Assembly (NCBI GenBank): GCA_021234155.1
Contig: JAJEKV010000031.1
Coordinates: forward strand, 15,247,748-15,311,747
Length of the DNA: 64,000 bases
Direction: 5' to 3'
DNA from: Isoetes taiwanensis
Lineage: Eukaryota; Streptophyta; Lycopodiopsida; Isoetales; Isoetaceae
The notes beneath the pieces were generated by a model. It ran no database searches, was not told the origin of the DNA, and worked only from the letters and a program-made list of their open reading frames with translations. Below, piece after piece: positions 1-11,510 of the stretch. Position 1 is the stretch's first letter. Each line of letters begins with the position of its first letter. The position numbers and the translations under genes are program-made.

Positions 1-900
1 GAGCTGCCAATGGTTGATATACATCTTTAGACTTCCATCCTGGCCGAAAGGATCCCCAAGTCGATCAACTCCTACAACTGCTTCTTGAGCTCTGCTAGCT
101 CGGAAGTGCTGATTCTATAAAGAGCCTTGATGATCAGCTCTGTATCTAGAGCAAGAGTGATTTCAGACTCTACGCCTCTATAGAGCAAAAGCTCTCAAAT
201 TTCGTCTGGAAGTATATCATGGGACTTCTTGATTAACTTAAAAATTGGCCGAGGCAACTGTTCTGAAGTAGCATCTTCCTTCTTACTCTTGTGGTCGGGG
301 TCGACGACTTGTAGCTTAAGTATGTATGACCTCGTTCCTCATGACGCACTTAGTAATTGCTTCACTGAGATGCGTTACACGATTGAAATTACTTCCTTAA
401 CTTTAATTATAAGGTAATTGTCCTTTGGTGCTAGGATAAACGTCTCTTGCTTATGATAATCAATTATTGCCTTAGCCGGCTTTAATATTCCATGCATATT
501 ATGAGGTCATACTTGCCAATGTACATAAGTTGGTGCCGACGCTCTACTTTGCTCCGCTTGAGGTTTGATGTCGAACTTGACTCTTGTTCCTTTAATGTTG
601 CTAATTACTCGGCCTTGCCATAATTACTGGCCTAGATTTAGACTTAAGAGTCTTGTTCTTAAGATGTTCGCCATCTAGGAGGTGCAAGGTTACAGGTTTA
701 AAGAATTACTTGCATAAATCCTATGGCCACAAGGTTAGTCGGCATGACATTTCCTTTGGACACACATAAAAACTATGCAATTAAATAATTATTCTTGTTT
801 TGGATCTAATCTATACTCTAGGATCTCCCCTTTCTTAATTATTGCCCTCTTGAAATAGTCCCACCTTTGAGTTGATGTCATCTAAGAAGTTGGCCGGACT
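1..900 (-). pseudogene. Ty3/gypsy pol remnant (protease to start of reverse transcriptase)
   Basis: Read on the reverse strand, this gives a decayed Ty3/gypsy polyprotein that runs off the left edge. The start of the reverse transcriptase is clear: a PDEI..LLLYRGVESEI stretch, then YRISTSELAELKKQL, then ELIDLGIL (about 230 down to 60). This is the family's 'P..R..dH.Iel..ga.P...pYRmsp.El.elkkql.elld.GfI' block. Upstream (about 495 to 430), AKAIIDYHKQETFIL matches the strand after the protease active site, and the linker between is recognisable. Several in-frame stops show the copy is dead. The catalytic YxDD block, RNase H and integrase lie outside the window. Confidence 0.8.
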
Positions 901-2440
901 TATTAGATTGCTTCTCTTCATTTGGTCGGATTATTCCTTATGCTGTGGAAGTACTCGTCATATACATGGTCGACGATTATCCTATTATTGAATCCTTCTT
1001 AGCGAGGTGATCAAGCTCACGAAGAGGTTCTAATATGTTGGATATCTGTCATCAATGTATACAATTATTGTACTCCATACATTTTTCTTCTCAATCCTTG
1101 AAGCTTTGCTCCATTTTGGGTCCATCCCTTCTAAAAGAAATGACAAAAAAATCTACTCGAAATTTCGTCCCAATCCCAATGGATGTTATCACCTATAATT
1201 CTTAGATATTCAACTATCTGATGGTCCCCTAGCTTGCTCAAAGCTGGTGCAGTCGTTAGTCGTTGGAGTAGCAAGGCGATGATCCATAATTTGTTGAAAA
1301 GAATCTAGTCTCCTTGGAATTGTTGTATAATCATTCAAGTGCCCTGCTTTCTTTTATTGAACACATTCTGACTCTGATCGTCCTTAATGTTGATGCTGAC
1401 TACCTTCATTAAAATTATTCCTCTTAGTGGACTTGCTGATGTAGTGGCGACATAAGGCTCGGTGTCACGTCCTAGAGCCTTGAAGATAATGTTCTTCACA
1501 TTCTAGAATCTTTCATGTCGCTCATCTGCCTTGGAGGTTACGAGATTTGAGGATGATTCTTCTAACTCCTGAATTGATATTGTTGTGTTGACCTTGTCGA
1601 TTCGATTCTTCGTCTTGCTGGTCACATGCTGTTGTTATAAGGCTGATGACAATGTTGAGTGCTTTACCACTTCTAACTGTGCAACTTCTCTTGCTGAGAG
1701 GAGTTTATGCATCCATCTGCAGGGACTAATCTTGACTGATCAATTAATAATGCTGGTATTTGGTCCCCCTTGATGCCTCTTCTTGATGGTGTTTGACCTC
1801 CAATCTCTAAGGTAGAAGATCGTCATGATCTTGCGATGGTGCTGTCGAGGTTGATGCAGCTGCTCTGAAGTATCAGGGCTGATGAGGAAGAAGTTTGTTG
1901 CAGTTTCGCTATATTCCTATTCCTGAGCAGCCCATCCTTGCTGGCTTTTAATACCTCCTTAGTCAAAGCATGTCTGCTTGAAGTCTAAATCTGATACTAC
2001 TATAGCCTGTATATCTGCGATAGTTGACCTTCCTAGGAGGTATGTCCAGTCTCATCCTTTAGGACTCTTGATGTCATAAGTCGATGAAGTCGTCTACTTG
2101 TTGGCGGCGTAGCTGTGACATTAGTCATTGCTGTGGGGCCCTTCCTTGAGACAATATGGCACTTGGAGAATATCCTTGACTAGGAGATGTTCCTCCCCTA
2201 ATGTGATCAATTTTATAAGTGCCATGATGCCCCTTGGCTGTTGCATAGCCCTCTTGGAAATTCTTGTGTCTAATCTTGATGTCGCAATCGTCCTCGCCAT
2301 AGGCTCCCCTTTATTATTTATGTTCGGGCTTCCCTGTACACCATCTTGGCGTCCGATTTGCTGAAATTTCTTCCATACAGTTGCCCTCTGCTTTCAATTC
2401 GTTGATGTTGTCGAGTGTCTCCACTGTCGAGGCTCGAGGA
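900..2440 (-). pseudogene. Probable gag part of the same Ty3/gypsy remnant
   Basis: The stretch upstream (on the reverse strand) of the protease/RT remnant is of the right size and place for gag. It reads as short open pieces broken by many stops, for example an IHWDWDEISSRFF stretch near 1,180 that resembles gag capsid sequence. I could not align a zinc knuckle or fix the gag start, so this rests mainly on position. No long terminal repeat boundary was found between 2,440 and 3,040. Confidence 0.4.
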
Positions 2441-3039
2441 TCCGCAATGAAGGTTCTCTTGACCTATTTTACTGCCCTAAAATGCACAAGGCAACTAATA
2501 CTACCACAAAAACAATTACTTATGTCTACTTACTCTATACAGCCCCTATTTTTATGCCTTTATCCACTCTACCTACCCACTTGGCATTTGGCACTTTACT
2601 AGACACTGAGAACGGTACTTATTTACTATCATGGGGTGGTAGAAGGAGACTTATTCCCTGGGTGTACTTGGTGTGCTAGAGACTGAATTACCTAGATAGA
2701 ATGAGTTCCTAGATAATTATCTATAATACAAAGGCATGGCGGAAGACACTTGATGGTAGTGCACCTATAGCGTGTGTTGATGTATCATACCAACGTGTGA
2801 CAACAATTTCTAAGGCCTTGGCAACTAGCTTGGTTTCTAAGAAAAAGGTTTAATTATACTACCTGTATGTAGACAAGAAGACACTTAGCAAGATAAGAGC
2901 GAGAACTAAGCTAGAATGAATGCAGATGTTGTCTCTATCTAGCTTAAGGGTCTTGGTTCTAACTCTAAGGCTTGGCCATTAATATTATCTAACATGATTA
3001 AAGCTTAAATATAATTAAGGATTATAATTCAAACACAAA
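2441..3039. other. No gene seen; possible old LTR/leader sequence
   Basis: AT-rich sequence without a coding signal. It lies where the leader or 5' LTR of the reverse-strand gypsy remnant would be expected, but I see no primer-binding site or second LTR copy to confirm it. Confidence 0.3.
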
Positions 3040-3170
3040 CGATGCCTGCCCTCAGTGGTTGGCACGGGGGAGGGGGGGGGGTTGGGGGGGCTCATCCCGG
3101 TGGGTGGGAGGTTTGATTCCCGATACTGTGGGAATTCTTTTAAGATGAGGTTCAAATAGATTGAAAAGCT
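3040..3170 (+). mobile_element. tRNA-derived SINE candidate
   Basis: The segment has the internal pol III promoter layout of a tRNA-derived SINE. An A-box-like TGCCCTCAGTGG lies at about 3,047-3,058. A B-box-like GGTTTGATTCC (consensus GGTTCGANNCC, one mismatch) lies at 3,110-3,120, about 60 bases further on. A G-rich tract sits between them. The 3' part is not tRNA-like. No poly(A) tail or target-site duplication is evident. Confidence 0.45.
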
Positions 3171-4650
3171 AGAATGGGGTGCTACAAGACACTAGAACGC
3201 ATGGGAGATGGCTACAATGTGCACTAAGGGCCTTTTCTAAGCAAAATTGGCAAACTTTTTGCTCGAAATCACATGACTACAATGTGCTCTAAGGGCCTTT
3301 TCTAAGCAAAATTGAACTAAGGTCCTTTTCTAAGCAAAATTGGCAAACTTTTTGCTCGAAATCATATGAACTCACCGAGTCATATGATTTTGCTCAAAAT
3401 CATATGACTCGGGCGAGTGCCAATGATGTCTGCATTCTCAGCGCACGAGCCTCTAGCGCGGACTCATGATTTTGCTCGAAATCATATGACTCATATGACT
3501 CGGATGAGTTCACGCCAACGATGTCTGCGTTCTCAACGCACGAGCCTTTGGCGCGGACTCACCCTGGTGCTTTGATTTCTGCCAAAAGTCAACGCACGAG
3601 CCTCTGGCGCGGACTCACCCTGGTGCTTTGATTTCTGCCAAAAGTCAACAATTTCAAGAATTACGTTCTCAGCGCACGAGCCTCTGGCGCGGACTCATGA
3701 TTTTGCTCCAAATCATATGACTCATATGACTCGGGTGAGTTCACGCCAACGATGTCTGCGTTCTCAATGCACGAGCCTCTGGCGCGGACTCACCCTTGTG
3801 CTTTGATTTCTGCCAAAAGTCAACGCACGAGCCTCTGGCGCGAACTCACCCTGGTGCTTTGATTTCTGCCAAAAGTCAACAATTTCAAGAATTATAAGAT
3901 CCTAAAATGCTTATTTGGTCATTCCTAAACTAACTAGCAACTTATTTCATACTAAAAAGACACTAGAACGCATGGGAGATGGCTACAATGTGCACTAAGG
4001 GCCTGTTCTAAGCAAAATTGGCAAATTTTTGCTCGAAATCACATGACTACAATGTGCACTAAGGGCCTTTTCTAAGCAAAATTGGCAAACTTTTTGCTCG
4101 AAATCATATGACTCGGGTGAGTTCGCGCCAACGATGTCTGCTTCTCAATGCACGAGCCTCTGGCGCGGACTCACCCTGGTGCTTTGATTTCTGCCAAAAG
4201 TCAACGCACGAGCCTCTGGCGCGGACTCACCCTGGCGCTTTGATTTCTGCCAAAAGTCAACAATTTCAAGAATTATAAGATCCTAAAATGCTTATTTGGT
4301 CATTCTTAAACTAACTAGCAACTTATTTCAGACTAAAAAGACATCTAAAAGTGCAAATATGGGTAAACCGGGTGGGTTCACGCGAAAGGGGTCTGCGTCG
4401 CAAACGCAGAGGCGCTTGGCGGGGACTCACCCGGGTTGGCCGATTTTAGCTATTTTTGGATATTTTAACAAATTTAAAGTGCTGCACTGCATTTCTAGAT
4501 AATTTCTAATCATTTTAACATCTTTTAGTACAAAATTTGGATCAATTTTGCCCTAAATCAAGTGATTCGGGTGGGTTCGCGCGAAACTGCGTCGCGAACG
4601 CAGAGGCGTTTGGCGCGGACTCACCCGGGTTGGCCGATTTTGAGCCAATT
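3160..4650. repeat. Complex repeat block with nested self-complementary units
   Basis: Two overlapping repeat families alternate here. One contains 'aagggccttttctaagcaaaattggcaaa...ttttgctcgaaatcatatgact' pieces. The other is a GC-rich module of about 60-70 bases. In the GC-rich module GGGTGAGTTCGCGCCA pairs with TGGCGCGGACTCACCC, and inside that TGCGTT pairs with AACGCA, giving a two-level hairpin. At least seven versions occur between 3,400 and 4,640. The last two (4,370-4,435 and 4,565-4,640) are a divergent subtype that keeps the pairing. A long unit beginning 'agacactagaacgcatgggagatggc' is present twice (3,188 and 3,958). No coding signal. Confidence 0.75.
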
Positions 4651-6060
4651 TTTAATTTCTAGGTCAGAATTTTATGCTACTTAGCCAATTAAGTCTAAGT
4701 ATGATACAAAAGATTTTACTATCATTTAATTTATACAAGAATACTATCAAAGAGGAGATTAATTTATAGAGAAGCTAGGGTTTAGGGTTTAGCCTTTTAT
4801 ATGTTAGGGTTTACATGAATGCCACTAGGTTCCCATAGGTGCGTCTATGTGGTGGTTCGCCTATAAGGTGAGGCCATGTGGAAATGGCTTCTTACCTTAG
4901 GTTGGCTAAGTTATGTAGATAACTTAGTCATCTCCCCCACATTAGCTGTATACAAGTTTACTTATGTAGAGTTGTATGGTGATGTGGCCGTGGGATATAC
5001 GTTATACCGTATATTCCAGGGGAACGTCACAGGACCGATACAAGTCCCCATACTTTTTCCTCTGACATTTCCGTTGTGCTCAAAAATGCAGGTATGATGC
5101 TTTGCAGCTTGCCATCCAATCTCCTTCTGAAGTTCAGTTTGTGATGATGCAGAAGTTCAGCTTTCGCTCTAAGTGAATTTGTGTGTTATTATGTGCAATT
5201 GTGTGTACGGGCACATGTCCTTCAATTGTATGAGAGGCCGTCCTTGGAGCATGACAGATTGTTATCTTCTTTGCTTGTGCATAAGGGCACACGTCCTACA
5301 ACTGGATGACAGATCCTCTTCGAGTATGACAGATTCTTATCTCCTTTACTTCTGTATGAGGGTATCCGCTCCTCAATTGCATAACCAATTGCACAAGATA
5401 ATTTTATGACTGACTGTTGTGTGTGAGGCCACATTCACTGCATTATTGTGTTTCTGTTTGTTGTGGCAGTCTGTTCAATGGGGCGATTCCTTGGAGACCG
5501 GCAGTTGATGGATGTCTTCAATGTCTTTGGGGCTCTTCTTCTGTACTTAAATGTGACAGTCTATTATCAGCAGGCAAGAGTTAGAATGCATTAGATTCCT
5601 CTGTTCTTGTGTGGTTCAATGTGCTTGCAGTTGTCCTCTCTTATGACTTGACACTCTGTTGTGAGAAGACAGTAGTGCACATGTCCAACTTGCATGTCTT
5701 GCTCCTTCAAATTCATGCACACCTCAATGGATGGCTAGCTAGCACTAGACGAGCCAAATGTGATTTCTGGTTATTGAGGTAAGTGACGTGGCAGCGGGAA
5801 AATGGGGCACTCTTCCCAGAAGCGACCCAACTAGTGTATTGTTAATTTCTTGGGTAATTTTCGACACGAAGCCGCTTAAAGCTCCACCACTGTCGATCAA
5901 TATCAATGGAATTTCAACCACCTATCAGCTAGCTGCCTGATTGTTAGATTTTCTGGTGGAAAACCGGCAGCGCACTGCCACTGGAAATACCCGCCGTCCC
6001 ATCCAGCAAATGTTCAAATGTTCATTAAGTACTAATTAATAGCCAAAGCATGTTATCGGC
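4651..6060. other. Gene-free stretch with a short degenerate tandem repeat
   Basis: No gene recognised. Two TTTAGGG-type telomere-box units occur at about 4,768-4,782. At about 5,195-5,400 a unit of 90-100 bases is repeated two to three times in diverged form; the markers are 'gggcacatgtcct', 'gggcacacgtcct' and 'gggtatccgctcct', each followed by 'catgacagattnttatct'. The reading frames through it are a by-product of the repeat. Confidence 0.5.
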
Positions 6061-6070
6061 TCCCCTGCCT

Positions 6071-6205
6071 TTTTGGGTTGCCCCTAGGGGATAAACCCTT
6101 GCTCATGTGGGTGCTAGAATATGCTTAAGATATGCCGGAAACTGCTCCAAACCTAGTGTTGCCTGTAAACTGGCGGTCGCCAGTATTGCTGGGCGGTCAA
6201 TGTGG
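6071..6205 (+). repeat. Dispersed repeat, copy 1 (second copy at 43,313)
   Basis: About 130 bases starting 'ttttgggttgcccctagggg' and ending around 'taaactggcggtc' recur at 43,313-43,445 in the same orientation with moderate divergence. Here the central palindrome seen in the other copy is eroded. Repeat family unknown; SINE or MITE are both possible. Confidence 0.7.
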
Positions 6206-6635
6206 AAACTGGCTAACCGGCTCCATATGCGAGCTTAGTTATGGAGGTCGATGCACGCGGTTACCTGTGTTATGGCTTAGATTATGGCAGTTCTTGGCCA
6301 GATTTACGGCTAACAGGGTTCTTCGCCGGAAACAGAGTTTAGTCAAGGTTTTGGTTTATGCGTCTTTCTCTTCTGGAAAGCAGAATAGGCAGAGATGCAG
6401 GTATATTTCTGATCTTTACAGTCAGTAAATTTAGAAAAGCTCATGAAAATTGCTTTTGCCCTCTTCAAGCTTCAAGCTTTTTACCGAGACATCTTATTTG
6501 CTCGATCTATTTTTTTTTTCTTCCCTTATGTTCTAACTCTTGTCTGTGCAGGTGTTGTGTTATGTTTATGCTACATTCTGGTTACTTTCCGGGTCAGGAG
6601 GTATTCAAAATCGTGATTAGCCACCAATAAGCTCA

Positions 6636-6694
6636 AAAGGAATAGAATAAGAATAAGAATAAGAATAAGAATAAGAATAAGAATAAGAATAGAA
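6636..6694 (+). repeat. AATAAG microsatellite
   Basis: About eight tandem copies of the hexamer AATAAG lie just before the PPR fragment. The apparent SYSYSY reading frame on the other strand is only this repeat translated. Confidence 0.9.
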
Positions 6695-6734
6695 GAGGTG
6701 AATGGCATGGCCAGACGTCAGGTGTTTTCTATGC

Positions 6735-6900
6735 ATGGTCTGTAGTAGAGGCAGGAAGGCCATCGATAAGCTGCCAATGCAAGACGTGGTCTCTTGGACT
6801 GCACTAATTGCAGGGTATTCTGAATTCGGATATGACCAGGACGCACTGAAATGCTTCGAAGGGATGCATCCAAATATTAACAAACTTATGTTTTCAACTA
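6735..6900 (+). pseudogene. PPR protein fragment
   Basis: One clear PPR motif of the PLS type reads KLPMQDVVSWTALIAGYSEFG followed by DQDALKCFEGMHPN. It has the usual 'MP.rdVvSWtalI.gYs..G...eAl..F..M' pattern of plant organelle RNA-binding proteins. It breaks off at about 6,900, immediately before the two-unit TIR element, which may have inserted into it. No adjoining PPR motif is visible on the far side (8,045 onward). It is unlikely to make a working protein. Confidence 0.75.
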
Positions 6901-6908
6901 AATGGAAT

Positions 6909-8044
6909 CCCATCGATCCGAGACATCGGATCGCCATTCTAGAATGGGGCGAGCATGCATGTCTTGCATGCATGCATGCGGCGCATGCCCTTTCTGGTTG
7001 GGAGATCGCTATTTTAGGCGCGGTTCTGCATCAACGTCTCATCGGCGCTTCCTCTTCTCTCTCAGCAGTACCTTCTTCTTTTTTCTTTGAACCCATGCAG
7101 GGGAGGGGCTTCTCCCTGCTTGGTTTGGCCAATTTGGCGTTTCTTTCATGCTGTGGCATGTCCTTTCTCGGCTTTGACTCTTCTTTAGCCTTCATCCTGT
7201 GACATTCGTCCTCGATTCCAGTTTTGTTAAGGAAGTCCTTTGTTATTCGGGCGGTTTGTTGGTTTCATGCGAGCCCCATTCTAGAATCCCATCGATCCGA
7301 GACATCCGATCGCCATTCTAGAATGGGGCGAGCATGCATGTCTTGCATGCATGCATGCATGCGGCGCATGCCCTTTCTGGTTGGGAGATCGCTATTTTAG
7401 GCGCGGTTCTACATCAATGTCTCATCGGCGCTTCCTCTCCTCTCTCAGCAGTACCTTCTTCTTTTTTCTTTGAACCCACCCTCCCCCCTTCTTTGTTTAA
7501 TGTATTTGTCGCCTGGCACGCGTGACCAGCCCCTCTATTTGAAGAGCTTTTTGTTTTATTGTCGCGTGGCACGCGTGATCAGCCCCTCCACTCTGGGAGG
7601 TTTGTTTTGTCACGTTTTTTGTGTTGGTGATGTGCAGGTACAGGTTGGCGAGCGGCAACTGTTTCGACTTCTCCATTCGTGGGTTTTGGGAGCGATTTCT
7701 CTGCCGTACGTTTGTCCAAGCCCCTTGCCGAAGGCTTATCACTAGGGTTTTTCCTCGAAAACCCGAAAGGGCGGGGTTTTTTAATCCCGGTGATAAGCTT
7801 TCGGCAGGTACACAAGCCAAACATCTATTAGCATGTGATAAGCTTTCGGCAGGTATACAAGCCAAACATCTATTAGCATTGTATTTTATGGGGTCCAAAT
7901 TATATAATTGGATATTCCCTTTATTTTGCATGGGTAGTTCGCATGTGTGCGACTACCCACTATCCACCATTGTAGAAAATCTACTGAGATGAATGAGAAG
8001 CCTAGTGGCGGTTTGTTGGTTTCATGCGAGCCCCATTCTAGAAT
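6909..8044 (+). mobile_element. Two-unit TIR element, copy 1 (short unit then long unit)
   Basis: Two non-coding units lie head to tail. The short unit is 6,936-7,287 (352 bp) and the long unit is 7,315-8,044 (730 bp). Both start ATTCTAGAATGGGGCGAGC and end in its near inverse (GCGAGCCCCATTCTAGAAT), so each has about 20-bp terminal inverted repeats. Each unit is preceded by the same 27-bp spacer (6,909-6,935 and 7,288-7,314), itself a hairpin (CGATCCGA..TCGGATCG). The units share about 165 bp at the left and about 35 bp at the right but differ inside. The whole pair recurs inverted at 31,605-32,706. No transposase is encoded; this looks like a non-autonomous DNA element. Confidence 0.8.
7727..7880 (+). 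repeat. Internal hairpin and 45-bp tandem duplication in the long TIR unit
   Basis: Arms GCCGAAGGCTTATCAC (7,727-7,742) and GTGATAAGCTTTCGGC (7,790-7,805) pair with one mismatch around a loop of about 47 bases. That loop contains a smaller self-complementary core. A 45-base segment starting at 7,791 is repeated immediately at 7,836-7,880. The inverted copy at 31,808-31,886 has the hairpin but only one of the 45-base units, so the duplication is private to this copy. Confidence 0.8.
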
Positions 8045-11000
8045 GTTTTATATTTTGTGTTTTGTGTATTAACTCACTCATAATCCCATGCGAAGTGGTA
8101 AGATATGAGAGGAAAGAGTTGCAGAAGCAGTTGCTTGCTCAACATCATTCGGATCAACAAAGTGGTCTAAAACTTCTATTTGGAAGCATGGATTTTGAGG
8201 TACATTTGCAACCTTATACTCCATCTGTGCCATATATGTAGATAATGGAATTTTGCTGGTTCTAGACACCACAGTCAGCCTTGTATAGAGACATACAGAG
8301 ATCACATGTAGTTTTATTATAAAGGTTCTTTGTTATAACTGGTTACCACGTTGTGTCTTGGCATGTTGCTATTAATAATAACTGCATATACATTTTAAAT
8401 TTCTTGCCAACCTCTTGTCAATTGGGTTCGATTTGGAATCTGCTGATTTGAAATTGATGAATTTAGATGAAGGCATGACGACCATCTAGATGCCAGCTTA
8501 TGTGTGTGAAAGAGTGGAGACGGTGGATTCAAGCAGGTTCCAATATTAGGCCTGGCGCATCCACATTTTATTTCAAGCATAAAAAATGTTTCAGGGGATG
8601 AAAGATCATTCAATTTAATTTAGATGTGCTGAGAAAGCTCAAGATCTATTTGTTTTATAAGATTAAAGAGAGAACTATGGAGAACAATCTAACTTGGCAA
8701 AAAAATTACATAATTTTTGCAGAATTACAAGACGGGCGTTATTACAAACAACTTTTAAAGGTGCACTAGACAAAAAGCAACGGATGCATTCATGCATATT
8801 GACAAATGCAAAATCGAGCAAGCATTGATATGCATATGCGACAAGTTTAGGAACAGGCTAGATTTTTTTTATGAAGTGACAGATTTGGCCTATGCAAGCA
8901 ACTAGTACCAATTGGAAAGATGGACAGGCAGCTTGCATTGCAAGGATCCCAAATTAAGGCCTCATATGTCACAAGTACAAGGGATCCCAAATTAAGGCCT
9001 GATATGTCACAAGTACAGATACAATTTTAGAAGATCCTTCTAAACTTATGGTCAGTATGGGGGCACACTGTGAAACTCTCCTACATATTTAAAATACTAG
9101 AAGGAGACATAGTGATATAAACAAGCAGCCCCTCTTACCTGTTTCTTTTAATAGGGCAATTCTCTTTAGATTCTCATCTTCAAGTGCAAGCCCAAGTGGT
9201 GAAGCATCCTAGGATTTCAACATACCATAACGTGACAAGCCCATCAAGTCCAACTTTCATAAGTTACAACATTAATCTTTCTAAGTGTTGGTTGCTAGGC
9301 ACTGTACTGAAGGCGAAAGTGAGTTCTTGATAGACAAACTTGGCCTGCATTGTGTCACACCACAAATAGATCAGAAGCATAACCTTGTAGAAGCACTACA
9401 GAAAAAGTTGCAGCGAGCATTTGAATTTGCTAAGCAGAAGATAAAACGAATTTCTTAAATACTTCTATTGTTGCTATATATCAATCTAAGCAAAAACAAG
9501 TGGAAGTAAAACAAGAAAAGTTGAAAGAATAAATTCAAGCCACATCTTTGATTCTGCAGGAGGAGATGGATCAGATATCTGCTCTGCAAAATGGGTTTCT
9601 TTATGTTCATCAACATGTAACAAAAAAAAGATGAGGAAAAAAAATTGTATGCTGCAAGAAGATGCAGTTGAAGTCGCCATTGGCAAGTAACATATGGAAG
9701 TACAATGTCTAATAAGAATTTACAAGAGCAAGGTAGAAATGCAAAAGCATTCCATGCTTGTGGACATATATTCACAGCTTCAGATTCAAGAGACTCAATC
9801 TCAGGACTTGTGAGATAATGTGACTATTCAACACATTCACTTCTATGGCAGATCATGACTGAGTGTCGTTACAAATCCTTGACCATGAACTAATCCTAGA
9901 GAAATTATGAATACTAATGGATGCCCTCAAAAGGAAGGATAAACAGTTAACAAGGTTAGTAACAAAATGTTCCATAGCTACGACAAGCCTAATTACCTAA
10001 CCAATTTGACCTTGCCAAAGTCTTCTGGTGTGCCTTTTGCTAGTTTCTTGACATGATCACGCTAACATTTAAAACTGAACTAAAATGGTCCTAATGATGT
10101 CTTTTGAAACATCCATATATATGTTAAGCTGTTGTCTCTAATCTGGAGCAATAACTAAAATAAACTTGTTTTTATGAAATAGCTATTGGAAAGGCATTTT
10201 GAGGCGTTCATAGATGATCTTTGAACGCCCTATAGCTGGGCAATAATCGTTACTCTCTTTTCTTGCACGTCGACATCAAATGCCTTAAACTTCGGGTTGG
10301 AATGGCAATGGCACTGTGAAATCTGCTTAATGCCTTATTTCAAGGGGTTGGAATGGCACCCTTGAAATCTGCACGCTCAAAGCTTCAAAAGGAATGGTCT
10401 AAAACATCTATAATTTACAAGAATCTTGGAGAATGTAAAGGGATGTTTAGAGAATTGTTTGGAATGTTGTGGAATCCAAGGGAATAGTTGGACAGTCTCC
10501 AATTTTGGGATATATTAAGGGAATTCATGGCATCTAAGGGAAATGCACTATAGGTCATTCTGCTGGACCATGTGGTTAAAAGTGAAAGAAGTTCCATTTA
10601 GAAGACGTACTAAAAATGCACCTTCCTTACACCTTCTCACCATATTTCAAGGGTCGAGATTACTCCTTCATCTTTGATCTTTGTCCCTTATAAGGTCAGA
10701 ATAACATGGTCGTTGACCACACCATTTGATCAATCTAAATATGTTTGAACCCCCCATTGCCCACAAAAAAGAAAGAAAGAAAGAAAGAAGGCACTACCGA
10801 TTTTCCTAGTGCTATACCTAATTGTTTTATGTGTTCGAGATTCTCTCTCTATTTTTCTTCTTTCTCTGTTCTATTCTATTCTATTCTATATTATTTCTAT
10901 TTTCTCTTTATTCTCCTCTCTCTATGGTAAGACCCTAAATTGCCATGCCCAAGGTCATGGGTTCAACATCCCGTTGTGAAAGTGGCCATGATAATTGTAA

Positions 11001-11175
11001 GTTTAAGTTAGTCTGGGAAAAACCCACTTCAACAATGTACAACAGGTAGGATATGTCCCATCTATGTGAGTGTCACGAAACGACGACAAGAAACATGAAA
11101 ACACACTCATACTCTCGGGCCACCAAGAGGCAACCCTCTGTGAGTAGCACCTTGTTTTGTGAAGACCTCCTGTCC
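8045..11175. other. Gene-free stretch; traces only
   Basis: No gene I can name. A short open piece at about 8,095-8,210 ends at a donor-like GAG|GTACAT and could be an orphan exon, but nothing in it is recognisable. A 37-bp direct repeat occurs at 8,944-8,980 and 8,982-9,018 (starting GGATCCCAAATTAAGGCCT). Simple repeats are GAAA (about 10,766-10,790) and TTCTA (about 10,867-10,890). A SINE-like GGGTTCAACATCCCG stands at about 10,960. The rest is AT-rich with scattered stops. Confidence 0.5.
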
Positions 11176-11335
11176 ATTATGTGGCCAAAATTTAGAAGCG
11201 TATATTTCTAACCTAAGGTTTGCAATGGTGAGTATTAGTATTCGTATGGAAAAAATTCCAAACTCTGGAATCTAGGGCGAGCATCTGTTGCTCGGTTGGC
11301 CAAAAGTGTTAGTCCTCACGTGATCTGCTCCATAG

Positions 11336-11477
11336 ATGGCGGAGATGGCGAGAGCGGCAGTTGTTATGTGTCTTGGCTGTGGGCTTCTTTCTGTTTTGGG
11401 GCATAGGATAAGGAGGGGTCGGGTTGCGTGGTCGAGAGCGGAGCTGGAGTCTTGTGCAAGGGGATTTCTGTCAAAGG
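11336..11477 (+). CDS. Small upstream reading frame / possible 5' exon of the HUH gene
   Basis: ATG at 11,336 opens a frame with MAEMARAAVVMCLGCGLL at its start (a hydrophobic N-terminus) and several Arg residues after it. At 11,477 the sequence TCAAAG|GTAAGCC is a good splice donor; unspliced, the frame runs on to 11,599. It overlaps the start of the Rep-like frame in another register. It may be a 5' exon, a separate leader peptide, or chance. No family recognised. Confidence 0.3.
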
Positions 11478-11510
11478 TAAGCCGGTTGTGTTCCTGTTGT
11501 TTTGTTTATA

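Noticed and set aside
4760-4800. Interstitial telomere
   Set aside because: Only two TTTAGGG-like units and one isolated TTAGGGTTT; too few for a telomeric array.
6617-6973. 118-codon reverse frame ending in Ser-Tyr repeats
   Set aside because: The SYSYSY run is the translated AATAAG microsatellite, and the rest is the shadow of the PPR fragment and TIR element.
6902-7992. Several 60-140-codon frames on both strands in the two-unit element (also at 31.7-32.8 kb)
   Set aside because: They contain the repeat's GCATGCATG words and poly-T runs, are not conserved in frame between the two loci, and show no protein family features.
9340-9450. Gypsy integrase tail (QKHNLVEALQKKLQRAFEFAKQ)
   Set aside because: Wording is suggestive, but no neighbouring pol motif could be found, so it is not annotated.
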